DNA from: Siccirubricoccus soli
GTDB lineage: Bacteria > Pseudomonadota > Alphaproteobacteria > Acetobacterales > Acetobacteraceae
DNA: 64,000 nt
NCBI RefSeq assembly: GCF_024178315.1
Contig: NZ_JAMZIK010000010.1
Location: 45,655-109,654 of the forward strand
Direction of reading: 5' to 3'
This document shows, in pieces, positions 52,397 to 61,317 of the stretch. Position 1 is the first letter of the stretch. Each line of letters opens with the position of its first letter. Under the pieces are notes generated by a model. The model had not been told where the DNA came from. It saw only the letters and a program-made list of their open reading frames with translations, and did not search any database. The position numbers and the translations under genes are program-made.

Positions 52397-53533
52397 ATGG
52401 ATGTCGGGCCGGGCAGCGTCAAAAGCCTGGCGCCCGACGCCGCGGCGCGACGCATGCGGCGCCTCCGCCTGCTGGCGCTGATGGCGGCGCTGCTCGCCCT
52501 TCTCGCCGGCGCCGCCTGGTTCACCCACCGCCTCTTCACCCTCGTCGTCGTCGATGATGCGCGGGTGGCGGCGGACATGATCACCATCGCCTCCCGCGTC
52601 CCGGGCTGGGTGGCGGAGGTGCGCGTCATCGCCGGCGACACGCCGGGCAAGGGCAGCCTGCTGCTCCGCATCGACAGCCGCGAATCGGAGATCGCGCTGC
52701 GCGAGATCGAGGCGCGGCTGGCGACGCTCGCCGCCCGCCGGGCGGAGCTGGAGGCGCGGCTCTCCATGGTGGACCGGCAGACCGAGAGCGCCGCCGCCGG
52801 CACCCGCGCCAAGCTGGAGGTGGCCCGCGCCGCCCTGCCGGCCGCCATCGCCGAGCGCGTGCTGGCCGAGGCGGAGCATGAGCGCGCCCAGATGCTGGTC
52901 GCCAGCGGCAGCGGCACCCGCCAGCGCCAGGACCAGACGCGCAGCGGCCTCGACATGGCGCGGCAGAAGGTGCTGGCCGCCACCGCCGAGATCCTGAACG
53001 CCGAGGCGCAGATCGCCGCCAGCGAGGCGGCGCGGGAGGAGCTGGTGGTGCTCCGCCGCCAGCTCGAAGCCCTCGGCCCGCAGCAGCAGGAGCTGGAGGC
53101 GCAGCGCGACCGCGCCGCGCTCGACCTCGCCGATCGCCGCATCGTCATGCCCTTCGACGGCAGCATCGACCGCGTCTTCGTCGATCCCGGCGAATACGTC
53201 GCCGCCGGCCAGCGCCTGCTGATGCTGCACGACCCCGCCCGGGTGCGGGTGGAGGCGAATGTCAAGGAGACGGAGATCCGCTGGTTCCGCCCCGGCACCC
53301 ATGTGCAGGTGACGGTGGACGCCCTGCCCGGCCAGCGCTTCGAGGGCGTGGTGGAGCGCGTGGCCGGCGCCGCCACCAGCGAATTCGCCCTGCTGCCCAG
53401 CCCCAACCCTTCCGGCAATTTCACCAAGATCACCCAGCGCCTGCCGGTGCGCGTGGCCCTGCAGCCGCCCCCCGCGCCCGGCCTGCTGCGTCCCGGCATG
53501 ATGGTGCAGATCGAGGCCGCGGCGATTGAGTGA
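52397..53533 (+). CDS. HlyD/EmrA-family efflux adaptor
   Basis: The 378-residue protein has a short cytoplasmic N-terminus, one membrane anchor (about residues 25-45, LLALMAALLALLAGAAW), a lipoyl half with VAADMITIASRVPGWVAEV, a long coiled-coil region rich in Ala/Glu/Arg (about 90-240), the second lipoyl half with RIVMPFDGSIDRVFVDPGEYVAAGQRL, and a C-terminal beta-barrel. It links an MFS pump to an outer-membrane channel. It starts one base after the MarR stop and overlaps the next gene by eight bases. Confidence 0.92.
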   Translation: MDVGPGSVKSLAPDAAARRMRRLRLLALMAALLALLAGAAWFTHRLFTLVVVDDARVAADMITIASRVPGWVAEVRVIAGDTPGKGSLLLRIDSRESEIALREIEARLATLAARRAELEARLSMVDRQTESAAAGTRAKLEVARAALPAAIAERVLAEAEHERAQMLVASGSGTRQRQDQTRSGLDMARQKVLAATAEILNAEAQIAASEAAREELVVLRRQLEALGPQQQELEAQRDRAALDLADRRIVMPFDGSIDRVFVDPGEYVAAGQRLLMLHDPARVRVEANVKETEIRWFRPGTHVQVTVDALPGQRFEGVVERVAGAATSEFALLPSPNPSGNFTKITQRLPVRVALQPPPAPGLLRPGMMVQIEAAAIE

Positions 53534-55076
53534 GCGGACGCTGGAAACCCTGGGACGACGCTTCGGCCCCTTCTATCGCTGGCTGGTGACGGCCACCGCC
53601 ATCATCGGGACGCTGTCCACCATTCTCGCCTCCACCATCGTCAATGTCGCGCTGCCGGACATCATGGGCGCCTTCGGCATCGGCCAGGACCATGCGCAGC
53701 TTCTCTCCACCGGCTTCCTCGCCGCCGTCACCGGGACGATGCTGCTGAATGCCTGGTTCACCGAGAGCTTCGGCCACCGCGCCACCTATCTCGGCGCCGT
53801 CGCGCTGTTCCTCTCCGGCTCCGCCCTCTGCGGCTTCGCGCCGAACGAGGCGGTGCTGATCCTCGGCCGCATCCTGCAGGGCGCCTCGGCGGGGATGATG
53901 CAGCCGCTCGGCACCCAGATCATCTTTCAGGTCTTCCCGCCGGAGAAGCGCGGCTCCGCCATGGGGCTCGCCGCCGTCGGCATCGTGCTGGCGCCGGCCC
54001 TCGGCCCCACGCTCGGCGGCGTGCTGGTGGACCATTACGGCTGGCGCAGCGTCTTCGTCCTCTCCGTGCCCTCCGCCCTGCTCGGCAGCGGCCTCGCCAT
54101 GGTCTTCATGCCGGACCGGGCGGAGTCCGGCCCGCGCCGCCGCTTCGATGCGCCGGGCTTCCTGCTGCTGATCCTGGCGCTGCTTGCCCTCTTCACCGGC
54201 CTCTCCACCGGACAGCGGGAGGGCTGGGGGTCGGAGCCGGTGGTCGGCGCCCTGGCCGCCGCCACCCTCGCCATCCTCGGCTTCCTGCTGTGGGAGCTGT
54301 GGACGCCGGTGCCGCTGCTGAACCCGCGCATCTTCGCCCATCGCGGCTTCGCCGGGGCCTTCGCGGTCGCCATCGTCTATGGCGCCTGCATCTTCGGCAC
54401 CACCTACCTGCTGCCGCTCTTCGTCCAGACGGTGCAGGGCTACACGGCGACGCGGGCGGGGCTGGTCCTGATGCCGGCCGGGCTCATCATGCTGGTGGTC
54501 TTCCCGGTGGCGGGCAGGCTGGCGGACCGGCTGCCGCCCTGGCAGCCCGTGGCCTTCGGCCTGCTGCTCTTCGCCCTCTCCTCCTGGCTGCTGCGCGGGG
54601 TGCACACGGACACGCCCTTCTGGTCCATGGCGCTGATGGTCCTGGTCGGCCGGGTCGGCCTCGGCTTCACCATGCCGTCCATGAATGCCGGCGCGCTGCG
54701 GGCCCTGCCCCCGCGCTTCCTCGGCCAGGGGGCGGGGGGCATCAATTTCGCCCGGCAATTCGGCGGGGCGCTCGGCACCAACCTGCTCGCCATCACGCTG
54801 GAGCGGCATACCGAGCTGCACGCCCAGGCCCTGACACCCAGCCAGGATGGCAGCGGCGCCGGCACGCTGGAATTCCTCCGCCAGGCCCAGGCGCTGCTGC
54901 GGCAGGACGGGGTGCCGGAGACGGAAACCCTGGCCGGGGCTTATGAGCTGCTCTCCCGCGCCGTGGCGGCGCAGGCGAGCATGCTGGGCTTCCGGGACAG
55001 CTTCCTCTGGGTGGCGCTGGCCTGCCTGGCGGCGGTGCTGCCGGCGTTGGCGACGCGACGGAAGCAAACCGCCTAG
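53526..55076 (+). CDS. DHA2-family MFS drug efflux pump (EmrB-like)
   Basis: This 516-residue inner-membrane protein has 14 predicted helices and DHA2 motifs: STIVNVALPDIMGAFG (motif D1), GRILQGASAGMMQPL, GIVLAPALGPTLGGVLVDHYGWRSVF (motif C) and GRLADRLPPWQPV (motif A-like). It exports drugs or other toxic compounds with protons, through the EmrA-like adaptor. The only start consistent with the N-terminus is a TTG at 53526, inside the end of the adaptor gene, which suggests translational coupling at reduced efficiency. A composite hairpin element follows. Confidence 0.92.
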   Translation: MSERTLETLGRRFGPFYRWLVTATAIIGTLSTILASTIVNVALPDIMGAFGIGQDHAQLLSTGFLAAVTGTMLLNAWFTESFGHRATYLGAVALFLSGSALCGFAPNEAVLILGRILQGASAGMMQPLGTQIIFQVFPPEKRGSAMGLAAVGIVLAPALGPTLGGVLVDHYGWRSVFVLSVPSALLGSGLAMVFMPDRAESGPRRRFDAPGFLLLILALLALFTGLSTGQREGWGSEPVVGALAAATLAILGFLLWELWTPVPLLNPRIFAHRGFAGAFAVAIVYGACIFGTTYLLPLFVQTVQGYTATRAGLVLMPAGLIMLVVFPVAGRLADRLPPWQPVAFGLLLFALSSWLLRGVHTDTPFWSMALMVLVGRVGLGFTMPSMNAGALRALPPRFLGQGAGGINFARQFGGALGTNLLAITLERHTELHAQALTPSQDGSGAGTLEFLRQAQALLRQDGVPETETLAGAYELLSRAVAAQASMLGFRDSFLWVALACLAAVLPALATRRKQTA

Positions 55077-55080
55077 GCAT

Positions 55081-55145
55081 CGGGAGGGGCCTTGCCCCTC
55101 CCGAACCCACCCCACCAAAGGCCGAAGGGCCTTTGGAAACCATGA
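55081..55145. repeat. Composite two-hairpin intergenic element, copy 6
   Basis: Hairpin A is cgggaggggc-CTT-gcccctcccg (55081-55103) and hairpin B is ccaaaggcc-GAAG-ggcctttgg (55115-55136), followed by aaaccatgagtc. It sits between the convergent MFS and livM genes, the same context as copy 1 at 12946, and is well placed as a two-way terminator. Confidence 0.8.
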
Positions 55146-55156
55146 GTCAGAGGCGC

Positions 55157-56143
55157 CTACTCCGCCAGTTGGACGGCCGGGGCTGCCGGCTTCCGGGCCT
55201 GGGGGCGCCGCTCCAGCAGGCCGGCGATGCCGCGCGGCAGGAACAGCATGAACAGCACCAGCAGCACGCCATAGACCAGCGGGGCGCCGCCGGTGAACTC
55301 CGTGCCGAAGCCGAAGCGCAGCGCCTCCTCCAGCCCGATGGTGATGACGGCCCCGATGCTCGGCCCGAAGGGCGCATACATCCCGCCGGCAATGGCGCTG
55401 AAGACGATCTGCAGCGAGATGCCGAGCCCCGACAGCGATTCCGGGTTCAGATACATCCGGTACTGCGCCATCAGCGCCCCCGCCAGCGCCGCGAAGGCGA
55501 CGGAGATGACGGTGATCTTCAGCTTCTCCCGCGTCACCTGGATGCCGACGGAGGCCGCGGCATCCTCGTCCTCGGCGATCGCCGCCAGCGCCTTCGAGGT
55601 CATCGAGCGGTCGAGCAGCCACCAGGCCAGCAGCGCCAGCCCCCAGGCTCCCAGCGCCACCCACCAGAACCCCGCCTTGTCGAACTGCATGGCGAGGAAG
55701 CCGCCGCCCGGCGGCGCCTGGTTCGGCGTCATGCCGAGCGAACCGCCGGTATGCTCGCGCAGCGCGGTGACGAGGATGCGGACGATCTCCCCCGCCGCCA
55801 GGGTGACCAGGGCGAAGTAATGCCCCACCACGCGCAGCCGGAAGCAGGGATAGCCCAGCAGCACCCCCAGCAGCACGGCAACGAGGACGCCGACCGGGAT
55901 GCCGAGCCAGGGCGTGATCCCGAGCTCGTTCCACAGCAGGGCCATGGTGTAGGCGCTGGCGCCGAGGAAGGCGCCATGGCCGAAGGAGACGAGGCCGAAT
56001 CGCCCCATCATCGCCCAGCCCGTGCCCATCACCGCCGTCAGCAGGGCGGTGATGAGAAGGTGCATGAAGTAGTCGGGCGGCGAGAGCAGCGGCACGCCGG
56101 CCAGCAGCACCAGGAGGAGGATCGGCAGCAGGGGAAGCTTCAT
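55157..56143 (-). CDS. livM: Branched-chain amino acid-type ABC permease LivM
   Basis: The 328-residue membrane protein has about nine to ten helices and LivM stretches: MMGRFGLVSFGHGAFLGASAYTMALLWNELG, AIAEDEDAAASVGIQVTREKLKITVIS and FGPSIGAVITIGLEEALRFGFG. It forms the import channel with LivH. Its ATG overlaps the livH stop. The solute need not be leucine; the operon neighbours suggest an acid or aromatic. Confidence 0.9.
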   Translation of the reverse strand: MKLPLLPILLLVLLAGVPLLSPPDYFMHLLITALLTAVMGTGWAMMGRFGLVSFGHGAFLGASAYTMALLWNELGITPWLGIPVGVLVAVLLGVLLGYPCFRLRVVGHYFALVTLAAGEIVRILVTALREHTGGSLGMTPNQAPPGGGFLAMQFDKAGFWWVALGAWGLALLAWWLLDRSMTSKALAAIAEDEDAAASVGIQVTREKLKITVISVAFAALAGALMAQYRMYLNPESLSGLGISLQIVFSAIAGGMYAPFGPSIGAVITIGLEEALRFGFGTEFTGGAPLVYGVLLVLFMLFLPRGIAGLLERRPQARKPAAPAVQLAE

Positions 56144-57003
56144 CGGGCGAACAGCCCCCTCGGCCGGGCGAAGATGGTGAGGATGAAGAACAGGAAGGCG
56201 ATGACGTAGGAATACTCGGTATTCCCCCAGAAGCCGCCGACCGAGATGATGAGCCCCATGAGGAAGGCGGCGAGGAAGCCGCCCAGCATGTTGCCCAACC
56301 CGCCCATGACGCAGATCATGAAGGTGATCGGCCCGAAGGAGAGGCCGACGAAGGGGTGGACGTCGAGCTGCACCACCAGCAAGCAGGCCGCCAACCCCGC
56401 CAGCGCGCCGCCCACCGCCGAGGCGATGAGGTAGATGCGCTGCGGATCGACGCCCATCAGCGGCATCACCTCCCTATCCCGCGCGATGGCGCGGATGGCG
56501 ACGCCGACATAGGTGAATTTCAGGAAGGCCCAGAGCACCGCGGCGCCGAGCAGCGCGGCGCAGAAGGCCGCCAGCTTGGTGCCGCTGACGAAGACATCGC
56601 CCACCTCCATCGGCGGCATGTCCACGCCGAGGCTGCGGAAATCCGTCCGGAAGGCAAGCGTCGCCGCCCCCTGCAACACGAAGAGCACGCCGCCGGTGGC
56701 CAGCACCTGGTTGATCGGCGGCTGGTTCAGCAACGGCTTCACCACCAGCAGGTGCAGCAGCAGCCCCAGCAGCGAGACCAGCGGCAGGCAGACCGCGAAA
56801 GCCGCCCAGAGCGGCCAGCCCGCCTGGGTGTAGAGGAACCAGGCGGCATACATGCCGACCATCACCAGCTCCGCATAGCAGAGCCAGACCACGTCCACGA
56901 CGCCGAAGACGAGGTTGAGGCCGAGCGCCGGCAGGGCGAAGACGCCGCCAAGCAGGATGCCGTTCACCAGCGCCTCAAGGAAGAAGGGATCGAGGAGATC
57001 CAA
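56140..57003 (-). CDS. livH: Branched-chain amino acid-type ABC permease LivH
   Basis: This 287-residue permease has ALVNGILLGGVFALPALGLNLVFGVVDVVWLCYAELVMVG, AIARDREVMPLMGVDPQRIYLIAS and FMICVMGGLGNMLGGFLAAFLMG. No ATG fits the conserved start, and the best start is a TTG at 57003, with gggagg 7 bases upstream and one base after the livF stop. The longer ATG frame would read through livF. Confidence 0.88.
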   Translation of the reverse strand: MDLLDPFFLEALVNGILLGGVFALPALGLNLVFGVVDVVWLCYAELVMVGMYAAWFLYTQAGWPLWAAFAVCLPLVSLLGLLLHLLVVKPLLNQPPINQVLATGGVLFVLQGAATLAFRTDFRSLGVDMPPMEVGDVFVSGTKLAAFCAALLGAAVLWAFLKFTYVGVAIRAIARDREVMPLMGVDPQRIYLIASAVGGALAGLAACLLVVQLDVHPFVGLSFGPITFMICVMGGLGNMLGGFLAAFLMGLIISVGGFWGNTEYSYVIAFLFFILTIFARPRGLFAR

Positions 57004-57004
57004 T

Positions 57005-57745
57005 TCAGTGTCCTCCCAGGTAGGAGCGGCGGATGGCGGGGTCGGCGGCCAGTTCCGCGGCGCGGCCCTCCGCGGCGACGCGGCCGGTTTCCAGCACATA
57101 GGCGCGGTCCACCACCCGCAGCACCTGCGCCACGTTCTGCTCCACGATGAGGACGGTCAGGCCCTCCTCGCGGATGCGCTTCACCAGGGCGAAGACCTGC
57201 TGCACCACCAGCGGCGCCAGGCCGGCGGAGGGCTCGTCCAGCAGCAGGATCTTCGGGCCGGACATCAGGGCGCGGCCGATGGCGCACATCTGCTGCTCGC
57301 CGCCGCTCATCGTGCCGGCAAGCTGGTGGCGGCGTTGCTGCATGCGGGGGAAGAGGGAATAGACATGGTCCCGCCGCTGCTCGAAATGCGCGCGCGACGC
57401 CTTGGAGAAGGCGCCGACCTTCAGATTCTCCTCCACCGTCAGATGCGGGAAGAGCCGCCGGTTCTCCGGCACATGCGCGATGCCGAGCGCGGGCAGCGCA
57501 TGCGCCGGCACCTGCAGCAGATCCTGCCCGCCGAACCGCAAGGTCCCGGCGCGCGGCCGCAGCAGGCCGGAGATGACGCGGAGCAGGGTGGTCTTGCCCG
57601 CGCCGTTCGGCCCGACCACGCCCACCGCCTCGCCCGGCTCCACCCGCAGCGAGACGCCGAACAGCGCCTGGAAATCGCCATAGCCGGCATGGATGTTGGA
57701 GAGTTCCAGCGTCGCGCCGGCGCTCTGCTTCATGGCGGCGCTCAT
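57005..57745 (-). CDS. livF: Branched-chain amino acid-type ABC ATPase LivF
   Basis: The 246-residue ATPase has Walker A GPNGAGKTT, PENRRLFPHLTVEENL, signature TMSGGEQQMCAIGRAL, Walker B ILLLDEPSAGLAPL and switch LIVEQN. It energises import with LivG. Its ATG overlaps the stop of a mini-ORF created by a 29-bp tandem duplication at the livG/livF junction. Confidence 0.93.
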   Translation of the reverse strand: MSAAMKQSAGATLELSNIHAGYGDFQALFGVSLRVEPGEAVGVVGPNGAGKTTLLRVISGLLRPRAGTLRFGGQDLLQVPAHALPALGIAHVPENRRLFPHLTVEENLKVGAFSKASRAHFEQRRDHVYSLFPRMQQRRHQLAGTMSGGEQQMCAIGRALMSGPKILLLDEPSAGLAPLVVQQVFALVKRIREEGLTVLIVEQNVAQVLRVVDRAYVLETGRVAAEGRAAELAADPAIRRSYLGGH

Positions 57746-57803
57746 GCGGCGCGCATCCTTCTGTTCGCGCTCATGCGGCGCGCGTCCTTCTGTTCGCGCT
57801 CAT
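57742..57803 (-). repeat. 29-bp tandem duplication at the livG/livF junction with two mini-ORFs
   Basis: Read leftward, atgagcgcgaacagaaggac is repeated twice with a period of exactly 29 bases, differing at one base, then a third partial copy is the livF start. The livG stop overlaps an ATG (ATGA) opening a 10-codon ORF (57803-57771, MSANRRTRAA). Its stop overlaps the next 10-codon ORF (57774-57742, MSANRRMRAA), whose stop overlaps the livF ATG. Each copy carries agaagga, a ribosome site spaced for the next ATG. Because 29 is not a multiple of three, the chain of overlaps is kept. Confidence 0.85.
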
Positions 57804-58540
57804 GCGGCGCGCGCCTCGGGCGGGCCGAGATAGACTTCCGCCACCTTCGCATCCTCCTGCGCCTCATAGGGCGTGCCCTGGAAGATCACCGCGCCATGGT
57901 CCAGCACCACCACGCGGTCCACGACGGAGAGCAGCACGCCCATGATGTGCTCCACCCAGACGATGGTGATGCCCCGCTCATCGCGGATGCGCTTCAGCAT
58001 CTCCGCCGCCTGGCGCATCTCCCCGGCATCCAGCCCGCCGAGGGATTCATCCGCCAGCAGCAGCTTCGGCTGCGTCGCCAGCGCGCGGGCCAGCTCCAGC
58101 TTCTTCAGCCCGGCGGCGCCGAGGCCCTGGGTCGTCGTCTCCGGATCCTCGGGAAGCTGCGCCAGGCGCAGCGCCTCCCGCGCGCGGCGCAACGCCTCCT
58201 CCCGTGTGATATGGCCGCTGGCGCCGTAATGCGCGGCCAGCGCCGCATTCTCCAGCAGCGAGAGCCCGCGGAAGGGACGTGGGATCTGGAAGGTGCGGCC
58301 GATCCCCCGCCGGCAGGTGGCATCCGCCGTCAGCCCGGCAATCTCCTCCCCCGCCAGCTTCACGGACCCGGAGCTGGGCCGCAGCATGCCGGCGATGCAG
58401 TTGAAGGTGGTGGACTTGCCCGAGCCGTTCGGCCCGAGCAGCCCCAATATCTCCCCCTCGGCCACCGAGAAGGAGACGTTGTCCACCGCGGTGAAGCCGC
58501 CGAATCGCTTCGTCAGCCCCGCAACTTCCAGCAGCGCCAT
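57800..58540 (-). CDS. livG: Branched-chain amino acid-type ABC ATPase LivG
   Basis: This 246-residue ATPase has Walker A GPNGSGKST, CRRGIGRTFQIPRPFRGLSLLENA, a signature region AAGLKKLELARAL, Walker B LLLADESLGGL and the switch WVEHIMG. The signature lacks the usual SGGQ and reads LGAAGLKKLE; together with DES in place of DEP in Walker B this is a diverged form, yet the rest is intact. It is the second gene of the leftward operon, 6 bases after the binding-protein gene. Confidence 0.9.
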   Translation of the reverse strand: MALLEVAGLTKRFGGFTAVDNVSFSVAEGEILGLLGPNGSGKSTTFNCIAGMLRPSSGSVKLAGEEIAGLTADATCRRGIGRTFQIPRPFRGLSLLENAALAAHYGASGHITREEALRRAREALRLAQLPEDPETTTQGLGAAGLKKLELARALATQPKLLLADESLGGLDAGEMRQAAEMLKRIRDERGITIVWVEHIMGVLLSVVDRVVVLDHGAVIFQGTPYEAQEDAKVAEVYLGPPEARAA

Positions 58541-58546
58541 CGCCGC

Positions 58547-59863
58547 TCAACGCGCCGCATAGGCGTGGCCGGGCGGCAGCGGCAGCACCGGCGGCTGGCC
58601 GATGCTGCTGGGCCAGATCACCCGGGACCGGCCATTCTCGAACTGCATCACCACCGCGATGCTACGGGCATTCTGCCCTGCCATGGCGGAACCCGGCGGC
58701 TCGAATTTCACCCCATAGCCCTGGATCGTGCCGCCCATCGGGATGTCCACCTCCAGCGCCGCCTCCCGCAGCGCATCGGCCGTCATCCCTCCGGTCTTCC
58801 TCACCGCCGGCGCCAGCACGTTGTTGAGGAAGATCCACATGTTGTTGAAACCCATGGAGGCATGGGTCGGCAGGTCGCGCACCCGGTGCTTCTCGGAATA
58901 TTTGGTGACGAAGGCCTGGGCCAGCTCGCCGACGCCGGGCTGCAGCTTGGACCAGTCCAGCATCTGCGCCGCCGCCGGATCCACATTGCACATGTGGTTC
59001 ACGTCCTGGCCGAAGGTCTCCGTCAGCCGGTCGATCTGCGACCAGCCGGCGCCGTGGCCGATCAGCATCTTGAAGCGCAGCCCGCCGGATTTCGCCTGGC
59101 GCAGGAACAGCGTGATGTCCGGGTTGTAGCCGGCCTGCAGGACGATGTCGGCGCGTTCCCGCCGCAGCTTCGTCACCAGCGTCGAAAGGTCGGGCGCCGA
59201 GGCGGAATAGGCCTCCTTCAGCACCACCGGCATGTTGCGCTGCTTTGCATTCGCCTCGATGGCGGCGGCGACGCCGGTGCCGTAGGGCCCGTCCTCGTAG
59301 ATGATGGCCAGCTTCACCTTGTCCGGCGCCATGCCGAGCTTCGCCTGGGCATTCTCATGGATCATGGCGACGGAGCCTTCGCCATACTGGTCGGAATGCA
59401 CGGTGGGGCGGAAGACGTAGCGGAAATTCTTGTCCTTCAGCACCGCGGTGGCGATGGCGGAGGTGATCCACATGATCTTCTTCGCCTGCTCGAACCGGCC
59501 GGAGAGCGGGACGGCATGGGCGGAGGAATAGATGCCGGTGACGACCTCGACGCGCTCCTGCCCCAGCAGCCGCTCCATCTCGTTGATGGCGGTCTCGGTG
59601 CGGCTCTGGCTGTCGGCGGTGATGGGCTGCACCAGGCGGCCATCGACGCCGCCCCGCTCGTTGAACAGCTCGACGGCGGTTTCCATGCCCCAGAACAGGG
59701 GCTGGCTGCCGGCGCCGGCGAAGGGGCCGGAAAGGTCGGTCATCACCCCGACGCGCAGCGGGTCCCTTCCCTGCGCCCGGGGCTGCGCCGGCAGGCTGGC
59801 GGCGAGGCCGAGGCCGGCGCCGCCGGCCAGCAGGCCGCGGCGCGTTGTCCCAGTGGTGAGCAT
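58547..59863 (-). CDS. ABC transporter substrate-binding protein (LivK-type)
   Basis: The 438-residue protein has a twin-arginine-type export signal (TGTTRRGLLAGGAGLGLAASL) and a type I binding fold: LRVGVMTDLSGPFAGAGSQP, VDGRLVQPITADSQSRTETAINEMERLL and KVKLAIIYEDGPYGTGVAAAIEANAKQ. It delivers a solute to LivHMGF downstream. The start at 59863 has ggagg 9 bases upstream; an ATG three codons earlier is too close to that site. With a CoA-transferase divergent from it, the ligand may be an organic acid rather than an amino acid. Confidence 0.92.
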   Translation of the reverse strand: MLTTGTTRRGLLAGGAGLGLAASLPAQPRAQGRDPLRVGVMTDLSGPFAGAGSQPLFWGMETAVELFNERGGVDGRLVQPITADSQSRTETAINEMERLLGQERVEVVTGIYSSAHAVPLSGRFEQAKKIMWITSAIATAVLKDKNFRYVFRPTVHSDQYGEGSVAMIHENAQAKLGMAPDKVKLAIIYEDGPYGTGVAAAIEANAKQRNMPVVLKEAYSASAPDLSTLVTKLRRERADIVLQAGYNPDITLFLRQAKSGGLRFKMLIGHGAGWSQIDRLTETFGQDVNHMCNVDPAAAQMLDWSKLQPGVGELAQAFVTKYSEKHRVRDLPTHASMGFNNMWIFLNNVLAPAVRKTGGMTADALREAALEVDIPMGGTIQGYGVKFEPPGSAMAGQNARSIAVVMQFENGRSRVIWPSSIGQPPVLPLPPGHAYAAR

Positions 59864-60140
59864 CCCTGTCATCCTCCGTTGGGTCGTGCCGGCCAGCCGG
59901 CGCGCAGGGGCGCACCGGGCGGGGCCGGCCAGCTCGACTGGAATGGGGCAGGGTTTGGCGGCGCGGCAGCGCCACCATCGGACCGTTCCCCCAGGCCAGT
60001 GCCGTCTCGTGCGGCGCTGTTGCCGAAAGGAAAGTCTGGCGGCGGGGTCCGCGTCAAGCACTTGCACGAATCCGCGCCCTCTCGACCGCCCCGGCTGCCG
60101 GCGCTTAACTGCCCGGGCCATGGCGGAAGGGGATGCGGCA

Positions 60141-61286
60141 ATGGAAATGGCGCTGGACGGCCTGGTCGTCCTCGACCTGACGAGTTTCCTCTCCGGCCCC
60201 TATTGCGCCATGCTGCTGGGCGACATGGGCGCCGACGTCATCAAGGTGGAACGCCCGGATGGCGGCGACGACGCACGGCGGATGCCCCCCTTCGTGGATG
60301 GCCGCGGCGCGCCCTTCGCGGTGTGGAACCGCAACAAGCGCAGCATCGCGCTGGACCTGAAGCAGCCCGCTGATCTCGACACCGTGCGCCGCATCGCGCT
60401 GCGCGCCGATGTGCTGGTGGAGAATTTCCGCCCCGGCACGCTGGAACGGCTGGGCCTGGGCTGGGAGGCGCTGCACGCCGCCAATCCGCGGCTGATCTAC
60501 GCCTCCATCTCCGGCTTCGGCCAGACCGGCCCCTGGGCCGGGCATGGCGGCCTCGACATGATGGCGCAGGGCATGTCCGGGCTGATCGCCGGCAATGGCC
60601 CGCCGGAGGGCGAGCCCTACCGCCTGCCCATCGCCATCACCGATGTGACGGCGGGCATGTACACCGCCATCGCCGTGCTCGGCGCGCTGCAGGCGCGGCA
60701 CCGCACCGGGCGCGGCCAGCGCATCGACCAGTCCCTGCTGGAAGCCGGCCTCGCCCTCGGCGTCTATGAGGCGGCGCATGTCTTCGCCCTGGGCACGCGG
60801 CCGGAACGGCTGGGGCAGCTCCATCGCGGCTCCTCCCCCTACCGCGTCTTCCGCACGCGGGATGGCTGGATCACCCTCGGCGCCTCCAAGGACAAATTCT
60901 GGCGCGCCCTTTGCGGCATCATCGGTGCGCCGGGCCTGCTGGAGGATCCGCGCTTCACCACCAATGCGCTCCGCGTGCAGCACAATGCGGAGCTGATCCC
61001 GTTGATCCAGGCGAAGCTGGCGGAGCAGGACAGCGCCCATTGGCTCGGCCAGTTCGAGGCAGCCGGCATCCCCTCCGAGGAGGTGCTGAGCTATGACGAG
61101 GCGCTGGCCCATCCGCAGGTGCAGGCGCGCGGCGTGGTGGTGGAGTATGAGGACCCGAAGCTCGGCCCCCAGCGTGCCCTGGCGCCGCCGGTCCGGCTCA
61201 GCGAGACGCCTGCGCGCATCCGCCGCCGCGCCCCCGACCTCGACGAGCATGGCGCGGAGATCCGCGCCTGGCTCGACCAGGGCTGA
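60141..61286 (+). CDS. CaiB/BaiF family (type III) CoA-transferase
   Basis: This 381-residue enzyme shows the family pattern: VLDLTSFLSGPYCAMLLGDMGADVIKVERPDGGDDAR, ADVLVENFRPGTLERLGLGWEAL, and the catalytic aspartate region GGLDMMAQGMSGL (D139). It moves CoA between carboxylic acids, activating a substrate for catabolism. It is divergent from the Liv-type transporter and followed 31 bp later by a GMC oxidoreductase, so uptake, activation and oxidation may form one pathway. The start at 60141 has ggaagggg upstream; an ATG seven codons earlier lacks one. Confidence 0.9.
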   Translation: MEMALDGLVVLDLTSFLSGPYCAMLLGDMGADVIKVERPDGGDDARRMPPFVDGRGAPFAVWNRNKRSIALDLKQPADLDTVRRIALRADVLVENFRPGTLERLGLGWEALHAANPRLIYASISGFGQTGPWAGHGGLDMMAQGMSGLIAGNGPPEGEPYRLPIAITDVTAGMYTAIAVLGALQARHRTGRGQRIDQSLLEAGLALGVYEAAHVFALGTRPERLGQLHRGSSPYRVFRTRDGWITLGASKDKFWRALCGIIGAPGLLEDPRFTTNALRVQHNAELIPLIQAKLAEQDSAHWLGQFEAAGIPSEEVLSYDEALAHPQVQARGVVVEYEDPKLGPQRALAPPVRLSETPARIRRRAPDLDEHGAEIRAWLDQG

Positions 61287-61317
61287 CGCCCCGCCCCTCA
61301 CCCGACAGGAACACCGC

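Noticed and set aside
57742..57803. CRISPR repeat (29-bp period)
   Set aside because: The copies are directly abutted with no spacers and contain coding start and stop signals; this is a tandem duplication.
56915..60373. 1152-codon rightward frame across livF, livG and the binding-protein gene
   Set aside because: It runs antisense to three well-recognised transport genes; the product lacks any recognisable domain.
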